Shown here one piece after another: positions 44,370 through 55,124 of a DNA stretch of 64,000 nt. This DNA comes from Lithodes maja. Lineage: Eukaryota > Arthropoda > Malacostraca > Decapoda > Lithodidae. The notes under the pieces were generated by a model, which was given only the letters and a program-made list of their open reading frames with translations, was not told the DNA's origin and made no database searches. A program made the translations under genes and the position numbers. How positions within the stretch are numbered: position 1 is the stretch's first letter; every line of letters starts with the position of its first letter. The stretch is from contig JBAKBP010006555.1 of the NCBI GenBank assembly GCA_037953745.1, positions 45,315-109,314 on the forward strand, in the 5' to 3' direction.

Positions 44370-46162
44370 TGTTACGACTGGGGTTCAAATATATCAGGGC
44401 TCTTATTCATTGGACTAGTAATGGCATAAATGCTACAACGGAAAGCGCTAGCTCCAACCTCTGATGTATATTCCCAGTGAACAAAGAACACAAATACTCT
44501 ACAGAGTTCTATATGCAATAATAGGCTATCAAACTCTCAATAAATGTGCGTCCACTCTAGGCTTAATGTTATGTGAAAACAGCCTATTACTACCTATAAC
44601 CGAAGGTGCTTGGTTATGGTATGCAAAGTAAGGTGGTAAGAGAAGTTACAGCTTACGTTACTTTAATCAATAAATGTCAGGCACTCCTGCATGAAAGAAA
44701 GTGCACTAAAGTCCTTCAACACTAACAAGGAATCTTCTTTAAATGTTAGATGCTATAAAGATGCTTGTATCGGAAATGGAACCCAAAAAGGCAGGCAGCG
44801 GAACAATGCTCGTGCAGGCTATGCACACAAAAAAGGCAGAATATATAATGCCGTCGGAGCCAAGAATATCCTAAACACTACAACAATAACAATCGCCACG
44901 ACAATGCAGTATTCCTATCAACAAAAAGAGCCTAAGTCGTTTGTGTCTCCATACATCAAACTAGGCTGCGAAATGCTTGTGTAATCATAAATGGGTATGC
45001 ATAAAAAGAGTAATTGGTTTAATATACTTAATGTCTACTGTGACTGATAAAGTCTAGCTAGAGTCAATGATACGAGATACTGGTGCGCATGGCATGCCGC
45101 ATAGCCTAGTGCAAATCTCAAGTCTGTGCGTCAAATATTACGTTATAGGGAAGGGTAGCTCTCTTGAGAAACCTTAATACCGAAGTATTAAGCGTTCTCC
45201 TGGCGTACCTCAAAGACAAACAATCGAGACTAGAACAGTGCAGAATGGTATAGGCAAAAAGCCCTCATTCGTGCATGCTCCACTCTCAATGGCACACAGA
45301 CTAGAATTTACTCAATCAACTCCAGTTCTCAGGTATGTCGTGCAGCTTTTAACTAAAGCCAGCACCCATAGGAAACAATACCTTATAATATCAGACTCCT
45401 AGTCTAGCATTATCTAATCCAGCAGAACACTAATAATTATAGGAAGCGGCAATATGAAAGCCAACCAATGCTTCGTGATCCACTTATCTTAACAACTAAC
45501 ATACATGGGTTATATCAGACCTTAACGCACAATACAACTGGCCAGCATGAAGCTGATTTTGCAGAGTTAACCAGAGGGGGTATAATATTAATAAAAAGGT
45601 GGTGAAAGATATGAAAAAGAGAGAGGTAGGCAGAGGAAAAGATTCTCAGGTGCGGAGCGGGGGACAGGTAGCAAGGGAAAAAGATGAATGCGTTCTAGAA
45701 ACCAGATCTGAGGGAGAGAGTGGCAAGGAACTGTATAATATATACTCGCACTAGCTCGAGGCGCGTGGGAAAAAAACGGTTACAAGTCCTCTAGCCACTA
45801 GCAAGGGAGCTAGCAGCATGGTAAGGACCTCTCTCCACCAACCCCCACGAGGCAGCCAGCCGTGATGTCATCGAGCGGGACAAAAACACTACGCGCTCCC
45901 TCTCACTCTGTTCTACTCTCTCTCTCTCTCCCAGATCCCATCATTACTAGTTAATGATAAAACATATACTTTACAATTAAATATATAAAGCCTTGACATG
46001 GGTGAAAACAAAGAGCCTTTCTGGACTGCCCATGACACAAGCTTTCATATGAAATAAAGCACACTCTAATACATAAACTATAGCCCCATCCACTGCCCTG
46101 GCGATCCTAGCGAGTCACTGTAGGACAAGCCATGCGGTTCTAACGGAGTGGTTAACGTCACA
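44370..46162 (-). repeat. 5' LTR (1793 bp) of the Gmr1-like element
   Basis: It is near-identical to 34784-36575. Differences seen include scattered single-base changes and a small indel in the CTCTCTCC block near 45830. TGGCGACC follows directly inside (minus strand, about 44360-44367) as a candidate tRNA primer-binding site. Confidence 0.92.
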
Positions 46163-46599
46163 AATCTTCGTAATAGTTGAGTAATAAAGATGTGGACATG
46201 ATAATTTACCATCAACTGAAAATAAACAAACTGTATTTATAAATCGCGGCAATATGACTATCAACACAATTGTATGCCGCTTTTATAATTGTTGTCACAT
46301 ATTAGCAAAACATAAATCAGGCTTATATAATTACCATTTGTCAAAGAACATTACGTAATTAATCGGTTATTTGCCACAAATCAACGGATTCCATTACCTC
46401 TCTGCTCCCACCTTAACTTTAACAGCCACACAAGCACACCCTTCTTTCCTACCTCGCTAGCACTTATATCACCACCCTCCCACCATCGCCTACTTCCACT
46501 CCCGTTCTCCCCCATTATAACTCTCCAGCTAGAAAGGACACAGTACCTGAGTAGACGGCCTGAGGCGGTGTCTCTATTTCATATGCTCGGAACTGTACA
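46163..46599. other. Unassigned AT-rich sequence
   Basis: It begins with the AATC target duplication. No gene or repeat recognised. Confidence 0.4.
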
Positions 46600-46613
46600 T
46601 AGTCTACATATGT

Positions 46614-47017
46614 GTGGGGAGGAGGCTGTGGATAGCCAACACCTTCTTCCGACACAGAATGATACACAGGTACACATGGAAAGTGGTGTGGACGATGAAG
46701 GATAAGACAGTGGTGGAACGAAAGTCACTGATTGATTATATATGTGTGGATGAACGAATTAAGAAATCTGTGCTGGATGCTAGGGTGTATAGGGGTATTG
46801 GAGGGGGTCTGTCTGATCATTATGTAGTAGTAGCTAAAATTAGGATACAAAAGAAGTGGGTGAGGAGAGCTGGAGGGAGGCGAGAGGAAGGTGGAATGGT
46901 GAGGAGGGTGGAGAGGCTACAGGAGGAGGAAATCAGAGAAGAGTACAGGAGAGCAATAGAAAGACGACTAGGTGGGTTCGACCTGGAAGATGTGGAGGAG
47001 ATGAACAAGGTGTTTAA
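46614..47017 (+). pseudogene. RTE-like endonuclease C-terminal part
   Basis: It reads LWIANTFFRHRMIHRYTW, KSLIDYICVDERIKKSVLDA and GGGLSDHYVVVAKIRIQKKW, with the IDYI and SDH blocks of the AP-like endonuclease, then a basic/acidic linker to EEMNKVF, where the TTAA insertion begins. The N-terminal endonuclease half is missing. Confidence 0.85.
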
Positions 47018-47379
47018 CACTCAAAGAGCGGGTGGTAAGATATTTTACACCGTGCCGCCCAGCGGGCATAATCCCGAAATATTCGCTCACTTTCACTCGT
47101 CCTAGCACCGTTACTATGGCTCCAATGTGAACGAAACGGTCATTTTTGGAAAGAGCAACTCTTCGTCTCCCCATATAAGTCTATTCTGGATGTTAGGAGC
47201 GAGTGAGTGTGGAGGGTGGGAAGAGGTGAGGAAGAGGAGGTACTTTTTGGTCAATTTCCTGGGCGCCTTCGGATACGTTTGCTTTGCCCTGACTTCGGCC
47301 TCCTGCGCGTCTACTATTCCTTCGGTAATCGGTCTTATTTTTCTCTTGTTTCTCCTTATTTCTGTATTCTCTGTATTCT

Positions 47380-47530
47380 CTCTCTCTCTCTCTCTCACTC
47401 CTCCTGTCTGTCTGTCTCTCTCTCTCTCTCTCTGGCTCTCTCGCGCGCTCTGTCTCTCTCTCTCTCCCTTTCTCTCTTCCTCATCCGTATATGTAATTCT
47501 CATTATTATTTTCTCTAATCTCTCTCACTC

Positions 47531-47564
<34 letters not shown>

Positions 47565-47900
47565 GGCTCGCTCGCTTTCCCTCTCTCGCGCGCTCTGTCT
47601 CTCTCTCTCTCCCTTTCTCTCTTCCTCATCCGTATAATGTAATTCTCATTATTATTTTCTCTAACTAATCCCTCTATTTCATTTATTTGCTTGTAATATT
47701 TCTGTATTATTATATATTTTTCACTCTCTTTCTTCAGTTAAGTTTCTGTATTATCTCTCTTTCTCTCTTCCTCATCCGTATATGTAATTCTCATTATTAT
47801 TTTCTCTAATCCCTCTTTCTTTATTTGCTTGTAATATTTATGTATAATTATATCTTTTTCACTCTTTCTTCAGTTCAGTTTCTGCATTCTCTCTCTCTCT
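47380..47900. repeat. (CT)n-rich tandem blocks
   Basis: Blocks of about 130 bp containing CTCTCTCCCTTTCTCTCTTCC, ATCCGTATATGTAATTCTC and ATTATTATTTTCTCTAA recur three to four times. Long frames are repeat translations. Confidence 0.8.
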
Positions 47901-48048
47901 CTCTCAGTTTCGCTTGCTTTGCGGGATTTTTTGTTTGTTTTATATATAATATTATTTCAACACATTTCCAAATCACCCTATGGAGTAGTGTTGACGACTA
48001 ATTTTTTTTTTTTTGTGGTGTTCCCAGGTGTAATCCACATGTGATTGA

Positions 48049-48372
48049 GGTAGGCAAAAGGCAGTTATGTGAGTGAGGTAGGGAAAAGGCAGAACTGCCT
48101 ATAGCGAGTGTATGAATGTGATTGAGGTAGACAAAAGGCAGAACTGCCTATAGCGAAGTGTATGAATGTGATTGAGGTAGACAAAAGGCAGAACTGCCTA
48201 TAGCGAGTGTATGAATGTGATTGAGGTAGACAAAAGGCAGAACTGCCTATAGCGAAGTGTATGAATGTGATTGAGGTAGACAAAAGGCGGAACTGCCTAT
48301 AGCGAGTGTATGAATGTGATTGAGGTAGACAAAAGGCAGAACTGCCTATAGCGAGTGTATGCATGTATGTAT
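48049..48372. repeat. 49/50-bp tandem repeat, about 6 copies
   Basis: The unit contains GTGATTGAGGTAGACAAAAG, GCAGAACTGCCTATAGCGA and GTGTATGAAT. The first copy is diverged. Each unit contains the short palindrome GGCAGAACTGCC. Confidence 0.9.
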
Positions 48373-48486
48373 GAATGAATGACATGGATGTATGAGGTGG
48401 ACCAAGAACCAGATGGATGAATGAGATTCGAAACTTATAGATGTAACGGGTGATGTTGCTGATGATGATGAATGCACTTGTGTTTG

Positions 48487-48710
48487 GGTAGTGTGCTATT
48501 CCACCATATGAATGATTGAATGACATGAATTCATGAGGTACTTTGAAATAGACGAATGAATGATTGAATGAAGTTATGAATGACATGAATTCATGAGGTA
48601 CTTTGAAATAGATGAATGAATGATTGAATGAAGTTATGAATGATTGGCAAGAAAGGAGGAGGTTAGAAGTGTTCCAGTGTGTGGTACTCGGTGTAGCAAG
48701 GATTTATTTG

Positions 48711-48770
<60 letters not shown>
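48487..48770. repeat. 62-bp duplication and (GA)n tract
   Basis: A unit with TGACATGAATTCATGAGGTA and CTTTGAAATAGA is repeated twice from about 48520 to 48645, following a partial copy. A (GA)n run occupies about 48714-48770. Confidence 0.8.
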
Positions 48771-48772
<2 letters not shown>

Positions 48773-48989
48773 TCGTGATAATATAAAATTTTTACATATG
48801 TATCATATACATGATAAAGTAATATATACGGTACATATGTTCCCCACAATCATATAATGCCAAGCACAAATATTCAATCTTTCGTTGTTTGTATTACCGT
48901 AAGAAATATACCGAACGCCTGCAAATAATACGCAAATAAAATGCTTACAATCAAACTCTCAAACAATTTCTAGGTCACATGCAATTATA

Positions 48990-49500
48990 AAAAGGTATAT
49001 TGTAGACCACAATCTTCGCCAAGCTTCGTTGTTGCTTGAATTATCGTGAGAAATGTACCGTACACCGTGGTTATCGTGAGAAATGTACCGAACGCCTGAA
49101 AATAATACGCTATAAAATGCTTGCAATCAAACTGTCAAGCAATTACAAGGTCACATGCAATCATAAAAAGGTATATTGTAGACCACAATCTTCGCCAAGC
49201 TTCGTTGTTGCTTGTATTATCGTGAGAAATGTACCATACACCCTGGTTATCGTGAGAAATTTACCGAACGCCTGAAAATAATACGCTATAAAATGCTTGC
49301 AATCAAACTTTCAAGCAATTACAAGGTCACATGCAATTATAAAAAGGTATATTGTAGACTACAATCTTCGCCAAGCTTCGTTGTTGCTTGTATTATCGTG
49401 AGAAATGTACTGTACACCCTGGTTATCGTGAGAAATTTACCGAACGCATGAAATAATACGCTATAAAATGCTTGCAATCAAACTTTCAAGCAATTATAAA
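48990..49500. repeat. About 176-bp tandem repeat, three copies
   Basis: The repeated unit contains CTTCGCCAAGCTTCGTTGTT, TTATCGTGAGAAATGTACCG and AATACGCTATAAAATGCTTG. A diverged partial copy precedes it from 48870. Confidence 0.9.
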
Positions 49501-49845
49501 ATGTAAATTGTACTTACCAACACCCACACCGGTATGTTTTTCGTCAGGAACGTCTCCATTTTGCTCAACGTCCTGTGCAACATCAACCACAACATTTGCG
49601 ACACGCAAATTATGCTTGGGGTGAAAGCCTATGATCGGCATATTTTCGTCTTCCGAGTTATCCACACTATCAAAACTCTCACCCAGACCTTCCATGGTGT
49701 CATTCAACAGCCTATTAGAAAGTTCTGAAGAGTTCATCATGATATCTAGGTCTTGAGCGGTGAGCGGGGCGTGATGAGTAGGGTGGTGCGACGCACTAGG
49801 GGTGGCGGCCACCGAATCGGACACGGGCAAATCTTGACCTTCCAT
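49486..49845 (-). CDS. Acidic ORF, possible N-terminal remnant of a piggyBac transposase
   Basis: The 119-codon frame has an acidic segment (GESFDSVDNSEDENMP) typical of the disordered N-terminus of piggyBac-family transposases. There are no catalytic Asp blocks, because the frame ends where the tandem repeats begin. The assignment leans on the TTAA-bounded context, and the sequence alone is weak. Confidence 0.4.
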   Translation of the reverse strand: MEGQDLPVSDSVAATPSASHHPTHHAPLTAQDLDIMMNSSELSNRLLNDTMEGLGESFDSVDNSEDENMPIIGFHPKHNLRVANVVVDVAQDVEQNGDVPDEKHTGVGVGKYNLHFIIA

Positions 49846-50047
49846 TACGGCTGCTTGAGGGTTACTGAGTCATGGTCACGCAGTGGGGATGTGTGGGTGG
49901 GACCTTGTAGTACACCGCCTGACCACCAGGTTTCGCTTTCCACCTAAATTAGGGCGGGAATACGCCCACGGACTTAAGTCGGGCCCCGCCACATAGTCCA
50001 ATTTTCTCGATACAGACTTAAGTCGGGCCCCGCTAAATAAGGGTTAA

Positions 50048-52083
50048 GGAAGAAATCTGTGCAGCATGTGAGGAGGTGTGTGGAGTGCGGAGAAGAGGGA
50101 GGGGAGTGAAAGGTACAGCATGGTGGACAGAAGAGGTAAAAATAGCTGTGGCAGACAAGAAGAAAGCGTATAGGGAGTGGTTGGGTAGTAGAGGGAATGA
50201 AGATTTGGAGAGGCAGAAACGACCGAGGTACGTGGAGAGGAAGAGAGTAGTGAAGGAAAGTAAGAGAAGAGTAGATGAGGAATTTGAAAGGAATCTGAGT
50301 GTACAATGGAGGGAGTGTAAGAAACTGTTCTGGAAAGAAGTCAAGAAAGATAAGGAAGGTAGCAAGGGAAACAGTAAGGGTGTGAAAGATAAGAATGGGA
50401 AAATGCTAGCCGAGAAACAGGAGAGAGTCGAAAGATGGAGGGAGTACTTCAACGAGTTGCTAAATGTAAGGAATGAAGAGCCAGCAAACATAGTTGGATA
50501 TGGTATGGGAGGGAGAAGTGGAGAAGTAGTAGAGGAGGAGGTGGGGATCAGGAGGTCAGAAGTGTGGGAAGCCATGAAAAGAGTGAAGTTGGGGAAAGCA
50601 CCAGAAACAGATGGAGTGTGTGGGGAAATGTTGAGGTATGGTGGTGAGATAGTGATCGAATGGGTATGGAAAATGTGCAAACTAGCATGAGAGAAGGGGA
50701 GTGTACCCAATGACTGGAAGACTGGCATAATAGTACCCCTCTATAAGGGCAAAGGGAGTGTGTGGTAACCACCGAGGAATATATCTTTTAAGCGTAGTAG
50801 GGAAGGTGTACAGTAGGGTAGTGATTGAGAGAGTGAGAGTGAAAACGGAGAAATGGATAGGCGACGAGCAGGGAGGTTTTAGGAAGGGAAGAGAATGTGT
50901 GGATCAGATGTTTACCCTGAATTGTGTTGTGGAGAAATATCTGGAGAAGCAACATAAGGTGTATGTTGCCTTTATGGACTTGGAGAAGGCCTATGACAGA
51001 GTGGATAGAGAAGGTATGTGCAAAGTACTTAGAATATACGGAGTAGATGGCAAGTTGCTGAAAGCAGTGATGAGCATGTATGAGGGTGCAAGGGCGGCAG
51101 TACGTGTGGAGAATGAGCAGAGCGAGTTCTTTGACCTGAATGTTGGGTTGAAACAGGGGTGTGTGATGTCCCCGTGGTAGTTTACTGTATATATGGATGA
51201 AGTCATGAAAGAAATACTAGGAAGAGCAGTGGATGTTGGTGTATCGCTGAAAAGGGAGGGAAATGAGTGGAAGCTGCCTACACTGCTGTTTGTGGATGAT
51301 ACAGTTCTGATGAGCGATAATGAATGGGAGTTGCAGGGTCTGGTAAATGAGTTTGGAACAGTGTGCAAAAAACGGAATTTGAAGGTAAATGCGGGGAAGA
51401 GCAAGGTTATGGTCTTCAAAAGGGGTGAAGTCACAGAGTGTGAGGTGAAGTTGAATGGTCAGGCTATGGAGATCGTCAGCTCTTTTATGTATCTGGGCAG
51501 TGTGTTGAGTAAAGATGGGACTATGAATGAAGAAGTGCGGGAGAGGGTGGAACAGGGGAAGAGGGTTGTAGGAACGTTGAAAGCAGTAACAAGAAATAGG
51601 GTGGTCAGTATGGAAGTGAAGAAGTCCTTGCATGACAGTGTGGTAATCCCGACACTAACTTACGGAAGCGAAGCATGGACGTTCTGGAAGAGACTCAGAC
51701 CAAGAGTGAGAGCGGTGGAAATGAGTTACTTGAGAAGTGCGTGCAGAGTTACATGAAGGGATAGACAGACGAATGAGGAAGTAAGACAGAGGTGTGGTGT
51801 GGAGGTAGATGTGCTGGAAAGTGTGAAAAGGAACAACTTGAGATGGTTCAGCCATATGGAACATATGGAAAGCGAGAGAATGACTAAGAGGGTGTACGCG
51901 AGCGAGGTGGAAGGACAGAGAGGGAGAGGTGCACCGAAGGAGAGGTGGAAGGATGGAGTGAGGAAGTATATGGATGAAGGCGGTGCTGGTTGGGAGGAGG
52001 GGCGTCGACTGACTGGGGACAGAAGTGCATGGGGGTGGTTCGTTCGTGGCCACCCCTTCGGGGATCACGGCGTCAGGCAATAG
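50048..52083 (+). pseudogene. RTE-like reverse transcriptase, broken
   Basis: It continues KEEICAACEEVCG, WWTEEVKIAVADKKKAYREW, IRRSEVWEAMKRVKLGKAP, a TGA at 50688, a shift near 50765, then NHRGIYLLSVVGKVYSRV, VAFMDLEKAYDRVDRE (first catalytic Asp), NVGLKQGCVMSPW, a TAG at 51178, LLFVDDTVLMSDNEW (FVDD in place of the usual FADD), SFMYLGSVLSKDG, a TGA at 51754, then LRWFSHMEHMESERMTKRVY to a stop near 52081. The disabling changes are few. Confidence 0.9.
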
Positions 52084-52099
52084 ATAGATAGATAGACAT

Positions 52100-52575
52100 A
52101 GTCTACATAACACAATCATAAAATATATAAACAAATCAATAAAATAATAATAAGTCTACATAACACGATCATAAAAAATATAAACAAATAAATTAATTAA
52201 TAATACATCTACATACCACGATCATAAAATAAATAAACATATAATATAAACATATAAATTAATTAATAATACATCTACAGTACATACCACGATCATAAAA
52301 TAAATAAACATATAAATATAAACAAATAAATAAATTAATAATACATCTACATACCACGATCATAAAATAAATAAACATATAAATATAAACATATAAATAA
52401 ATTAATAATACATCTACATACCACGATCATAAAATAAATAAACATATAAATATAAACATATACATTAATTAATAATACATCTACATACCACGATCATAAA
52501 ATAAATAAACATATAAATAAATAATTAATAAATCTACATAACACGATCATAAAATAAATAAACAAATAAATATAT
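52100..52575. repeat. AT-rich tandem repeat, unit about 65-75 bp, about 7 copies
   Basis: Each unit contains ACATCTACATACCACGATCAT followed by AAAATAAATAAACATATAAA. It directly follows the LINE 3' tail. Confidence 0.9.
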
Positions 52576-52669
52576 TAATATTAACTTAAATGATGAATGT
52601 TCTTTCATGCTTCCCAATTATACTAATTATCATTGAATTAATGGTAATATCCTATAAAAAGTACACCTA

Positions 52670-52983
52670 TTAACTCCTTCAGACATATTATGTTCCAATA
52701 AGTCTGAGGAGGCGGGAGCCCCGGGATCATTGCCACTGCCTCGCACTACACTCACAACAACACTGCGGCCGTTAGAATTATCGGAGGAGGCTGAGGTTGC
52801 CACCACAACGGTTTTATCGTAAGCTAACTTATCGGACTTACTGAGCTCATATGACGCAAAATCGCGTCATAAACTTATTGGAGAGGCATGGAGATAAGTC
52901 CATATGACGCGATCGCGTCATATGAGTTTTTGGTTATAAGTTCCATATGACGCGATCGCGTCATATATGTCTGGGGGAGTTAA
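52670..52983. mobile_element. TTAA-bounded MITE with three internal palindromes
   Basis: The ends are TTAACTCCTTCAGACATAT and, inverted, TTAACTCCCCCAGACATAT. Inside are three sites built on ATGACGC..GCGTCAT: an imperfect one at 52851-52870 and two perfect ones centred near 52912 and 52955 (core GACGCGATCGCGTC). No ORF. Confidence 0.8.
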
Positions 52984-53132
52984 ACATATCAATTAAATGA
53001 CGCTCAATCTTTTCCGCGAATCAATTAATAATATGGTTCATTAGGCAAGCGAGAATGATGAATGGAAAATATTGAGAGTGTTAATGTATGTGTTGATTTG
53101 TTTAATGGAGGTGACCTGCTTTTTTCTCCTTT

Positions 53133-53440
53133 TCTCTCTTTATCTGGCTTGTATCCATTCGGCCCCATTCAGCCTACTGTTTTAAAACGTTTATCCCCAT
53201 CCAGGTGTCAGTTTCTTCCTGGCGGGCGATAGCGAGCCAGCATTGTATGGAGAAATCCAGCTTTGCCGGAGAAATGTTTCTATCGAAAAATGTACAAATT
53301 TAGCTTGCTGTCAATTGCTTTGTTTTTAAATATGCTAGCTGGCTAACACTCATCAGGAAAAACAATAACAACTGGATAGGGATAAACGTTTTAAAACAGT
53401 AGGCTGAATGGGACCGAATGAATACAACCCAAAGAGAGAG
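53133..53440. mobile_element. MITE with about 70-bp TIRs enclosing an R1 fragment
   Basis: The left TIR contains TTCAGCCTACTGTTTTAAAA and the right TIR its inverse, TTTTAAAACAGTAGGCTGAA, each extending about 70 bp. The interior includes an R1-related stretch in minus orientation (CCTGGCGGGCGATAGCGAGCC at 53219-53239). Confidence 0.8.
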
Positions 53441-53743
53441 AAAAAAAAAACGAGGTGGGCCCCCTTAATAATAAGTTGGTACCCTGTGAATGTGTTGTTA
53501 ATGTCTATAATGGCCAATCACACGTCCACCAACTGTTCGGTACACTCTAGGACATTAACCCCTTGAGGATCATGATGCGTGTTCACAATTCATTTTGTAA
53601 TGCCCAAGAGAGGGAAAGAGCGTGGCAAAGAAACCACCAGGACCATCACGCCGACACCAAACGCAAGCACCTTCAAATAGCCCGTGGTCCTCGCCTGTTG
53701 TCCTAAAAGAAAACAAAATAAACAAATAAATAAAAACGGCACA
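53441..53743. other. Spacer with a TTAACCC-type MITE end
   Basis: TTAACCCCTTGAGGATCATG at 53555-53574 matches the left end of the copy at 15524. I do not see its partner end. The rest is unassigned. Confidence 0.45.
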
Positions 53744-55124
53744 TTATGATTGACTACCGTTGACTACCGACAGCTAAACGACGAAACAATCAATGAGGTT
53801 ACACCCCTATCCCGAATCGACGAATCTCTAACTTCACTACACGGAGCCGAAATCTTCTCTACCCTCAAATTGCACTCCGAGTATTGGAAGACCCCCACCC
53901 CCACCACCCTGTCATCAATAGCAAACGGCTTTTTCCAACAGCAGCAGACGACATTACCAATTTAATGTGTTACCTTTTAGATTGTGTAATGGGCCCGCCA
54001 CGTGTTCAAGATTGTTGGAATGCATGCTAGAAGGTATAACATGGGAAACTTATCTAGCCTGCTTATATGACGTAGTCGTATTCGCCAAGTGATGGAAAGA
54101 ACACCCAGAGCGGTTAGCAGAAGTTTTTGCCCGCATATGAACCGCCAGATTAAAACTACAACCAACGAGATGTATCTTAGCCGAGGCCATCGGAAACATC
54201 ACTCCACCAACTTACCTAAAACGGGTACGATACTATTTTAGGGCCCACCTCTTTTGTTATCGATGCTATATAAAGGGATTTTCCAATATCCCGAAGCCTC
54301 TACACGACCTGACCAAGAAAGAAGAAACCTTCCAATGGACTGCCAAACACCTGCAAGTTGTCCATCAACTTAAAGATGCACTCACATTTCCTCCCATTGT
54401 TGCTTATCCCAACTACACTCAGCCAATTTGCCTGTAGACTCGCTTATCCCTACTCGGAATAGGAGCTGTCTTGGCCCAAATACAGGGTGAGCAGAGCACA
54501 TCATTATCTGTGCTACTCGTACCTTAACCCCATCCATTGCGAACTACCCAGCCACCAAGCTAGAATACCTCGGGTTGATCTGGGCATTGAAACATTTTCA
54601 ATTTACCCGGCCCCAAACTTACCGTAATCATAACCGACTATCACTTGTTACAATGGTTACTCCAGTCGGAAACCACACATGCCTTACTGCTTAAATTGAG
54701 AGAAACCTCAGAAGAATTCCATTTTGATATAAAATACAGACCAGGAAAGCTCCACAAGAACGTGGATGGTCTCTCCTACCTTCCCCTACCACATTTTGAC
54801 CACGCCCACCTACTCGCTACGATGTAACCGCCCGAACAACGCCTGGCCCCTGTGGATAAAGAAATCGCTTAAAACTCGCCTTTAATCTAATCATGGGAAG
54901 ACAAGAAATACCCCTCCTGGCTACCAGCAAACACTTTTCAGACCCTGATGAGAATTGGCGACCACTTATTTGCACCTTCTGGCCACATCGTACAAGCCCC
55001 GGAGACCACTGACAAATTAATACAAAACTTGCACACCGGAAACGGTATCCATCTAGTGATCAAAAAGTTGTTGCAAGTGTTCAATACCACCTACTGGACA
55101 CCCTCAACTTTCCCTTCATAATTA
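53744..55124 (+). pseudogene. Ty3/gypsy pol with canonical RT-RNase H-integrase order, heavily decayed
   Basis: It reads VDYRQLNDETINEVTPLSRI (RT start), a degraded catalytic box near 54065 (YDVVVFAK), TFQWTAKHLQVVHQLKDA (RT/RNase H connection), VIITDYHLLQWLL and FDIKYRPGKLHKNVDGLSYL (RNase H), then an integrase zinc-finger-like NLHTGNGIHLVIKKLLQVFN near 55040. Many stops and frameshifts are present. It is cut by a LINE 3' end at 55125. The order is opposite to that of the Gmr1-like elements, so this is a different lineage. Confidence 0.8.

Larger units (their letters stand above)
34784..46162 (-). mobile_element. Gmr1-like LTR retrotransposon, complete but defective, with a nested LINE
   Basis: Two LTRs (34784-36575 and 44370-46162) differ at only about 1% by eye. 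The element is flanked by AATC on both sides (34780-34783 and 46163-46166). In minus orientation the interior runs TGGCGACC primer-binding-like site, gag start, nested LINE, gag capsid region, zinc knuckle, protease, partial integrase, RNase H, untranslated region, polypurine tract. Where both survive, integrase precedes RNase H, as in the intact pol at 60753-63998. Two internal deletions removed most of the integrase N-terminal half and the whole RT. Confidence 0.9.
47018..50043 (-). mobile_element. piggyBac-like non-autonomous DNA transposon (3026 bp) at a TTAA site
   Basis: It is flanked by TTAA at 47014-47017 and 50044-50047. Its ends are imperfect inverted repeats: left CACTCAAAGAGCGGG, right (inverted) CCCTTATTTAGCGGG. 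Deleting it restores the host LINE frame (KVF then KEEICAAC). Near the right end ACTTAAGTCGGGCCCCGC occurs twice, like piggyBac subterminal repeats. Inside is mostly tandem repeat plus one short acidic ORF. No DDD transposase core is present. Confidence 0.75.
46600..52100 (+). mobile_element. RTE-like LINE, 5'-truncated, interrupted by a 3-kb insertion
   Basis: The parts 46600-47017 and 50048-52083 form one collinear ORF2 (endonuclease end, linker, RT, C-terminus). They are separated by a TTAA-flanked insertion (47018-50043). The 3' end has TAGA/ATAG tetranucleotide repeats, as in RTE-type elements. Confidence 0.85.

Noticed and set aside
47127..47642. 171-codon Leu/Ser-rich frame resembling a membrane protein
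   Set aside because: It is driven by (CT)n tracts inside the piggyBac-like element, with no conserved domain.
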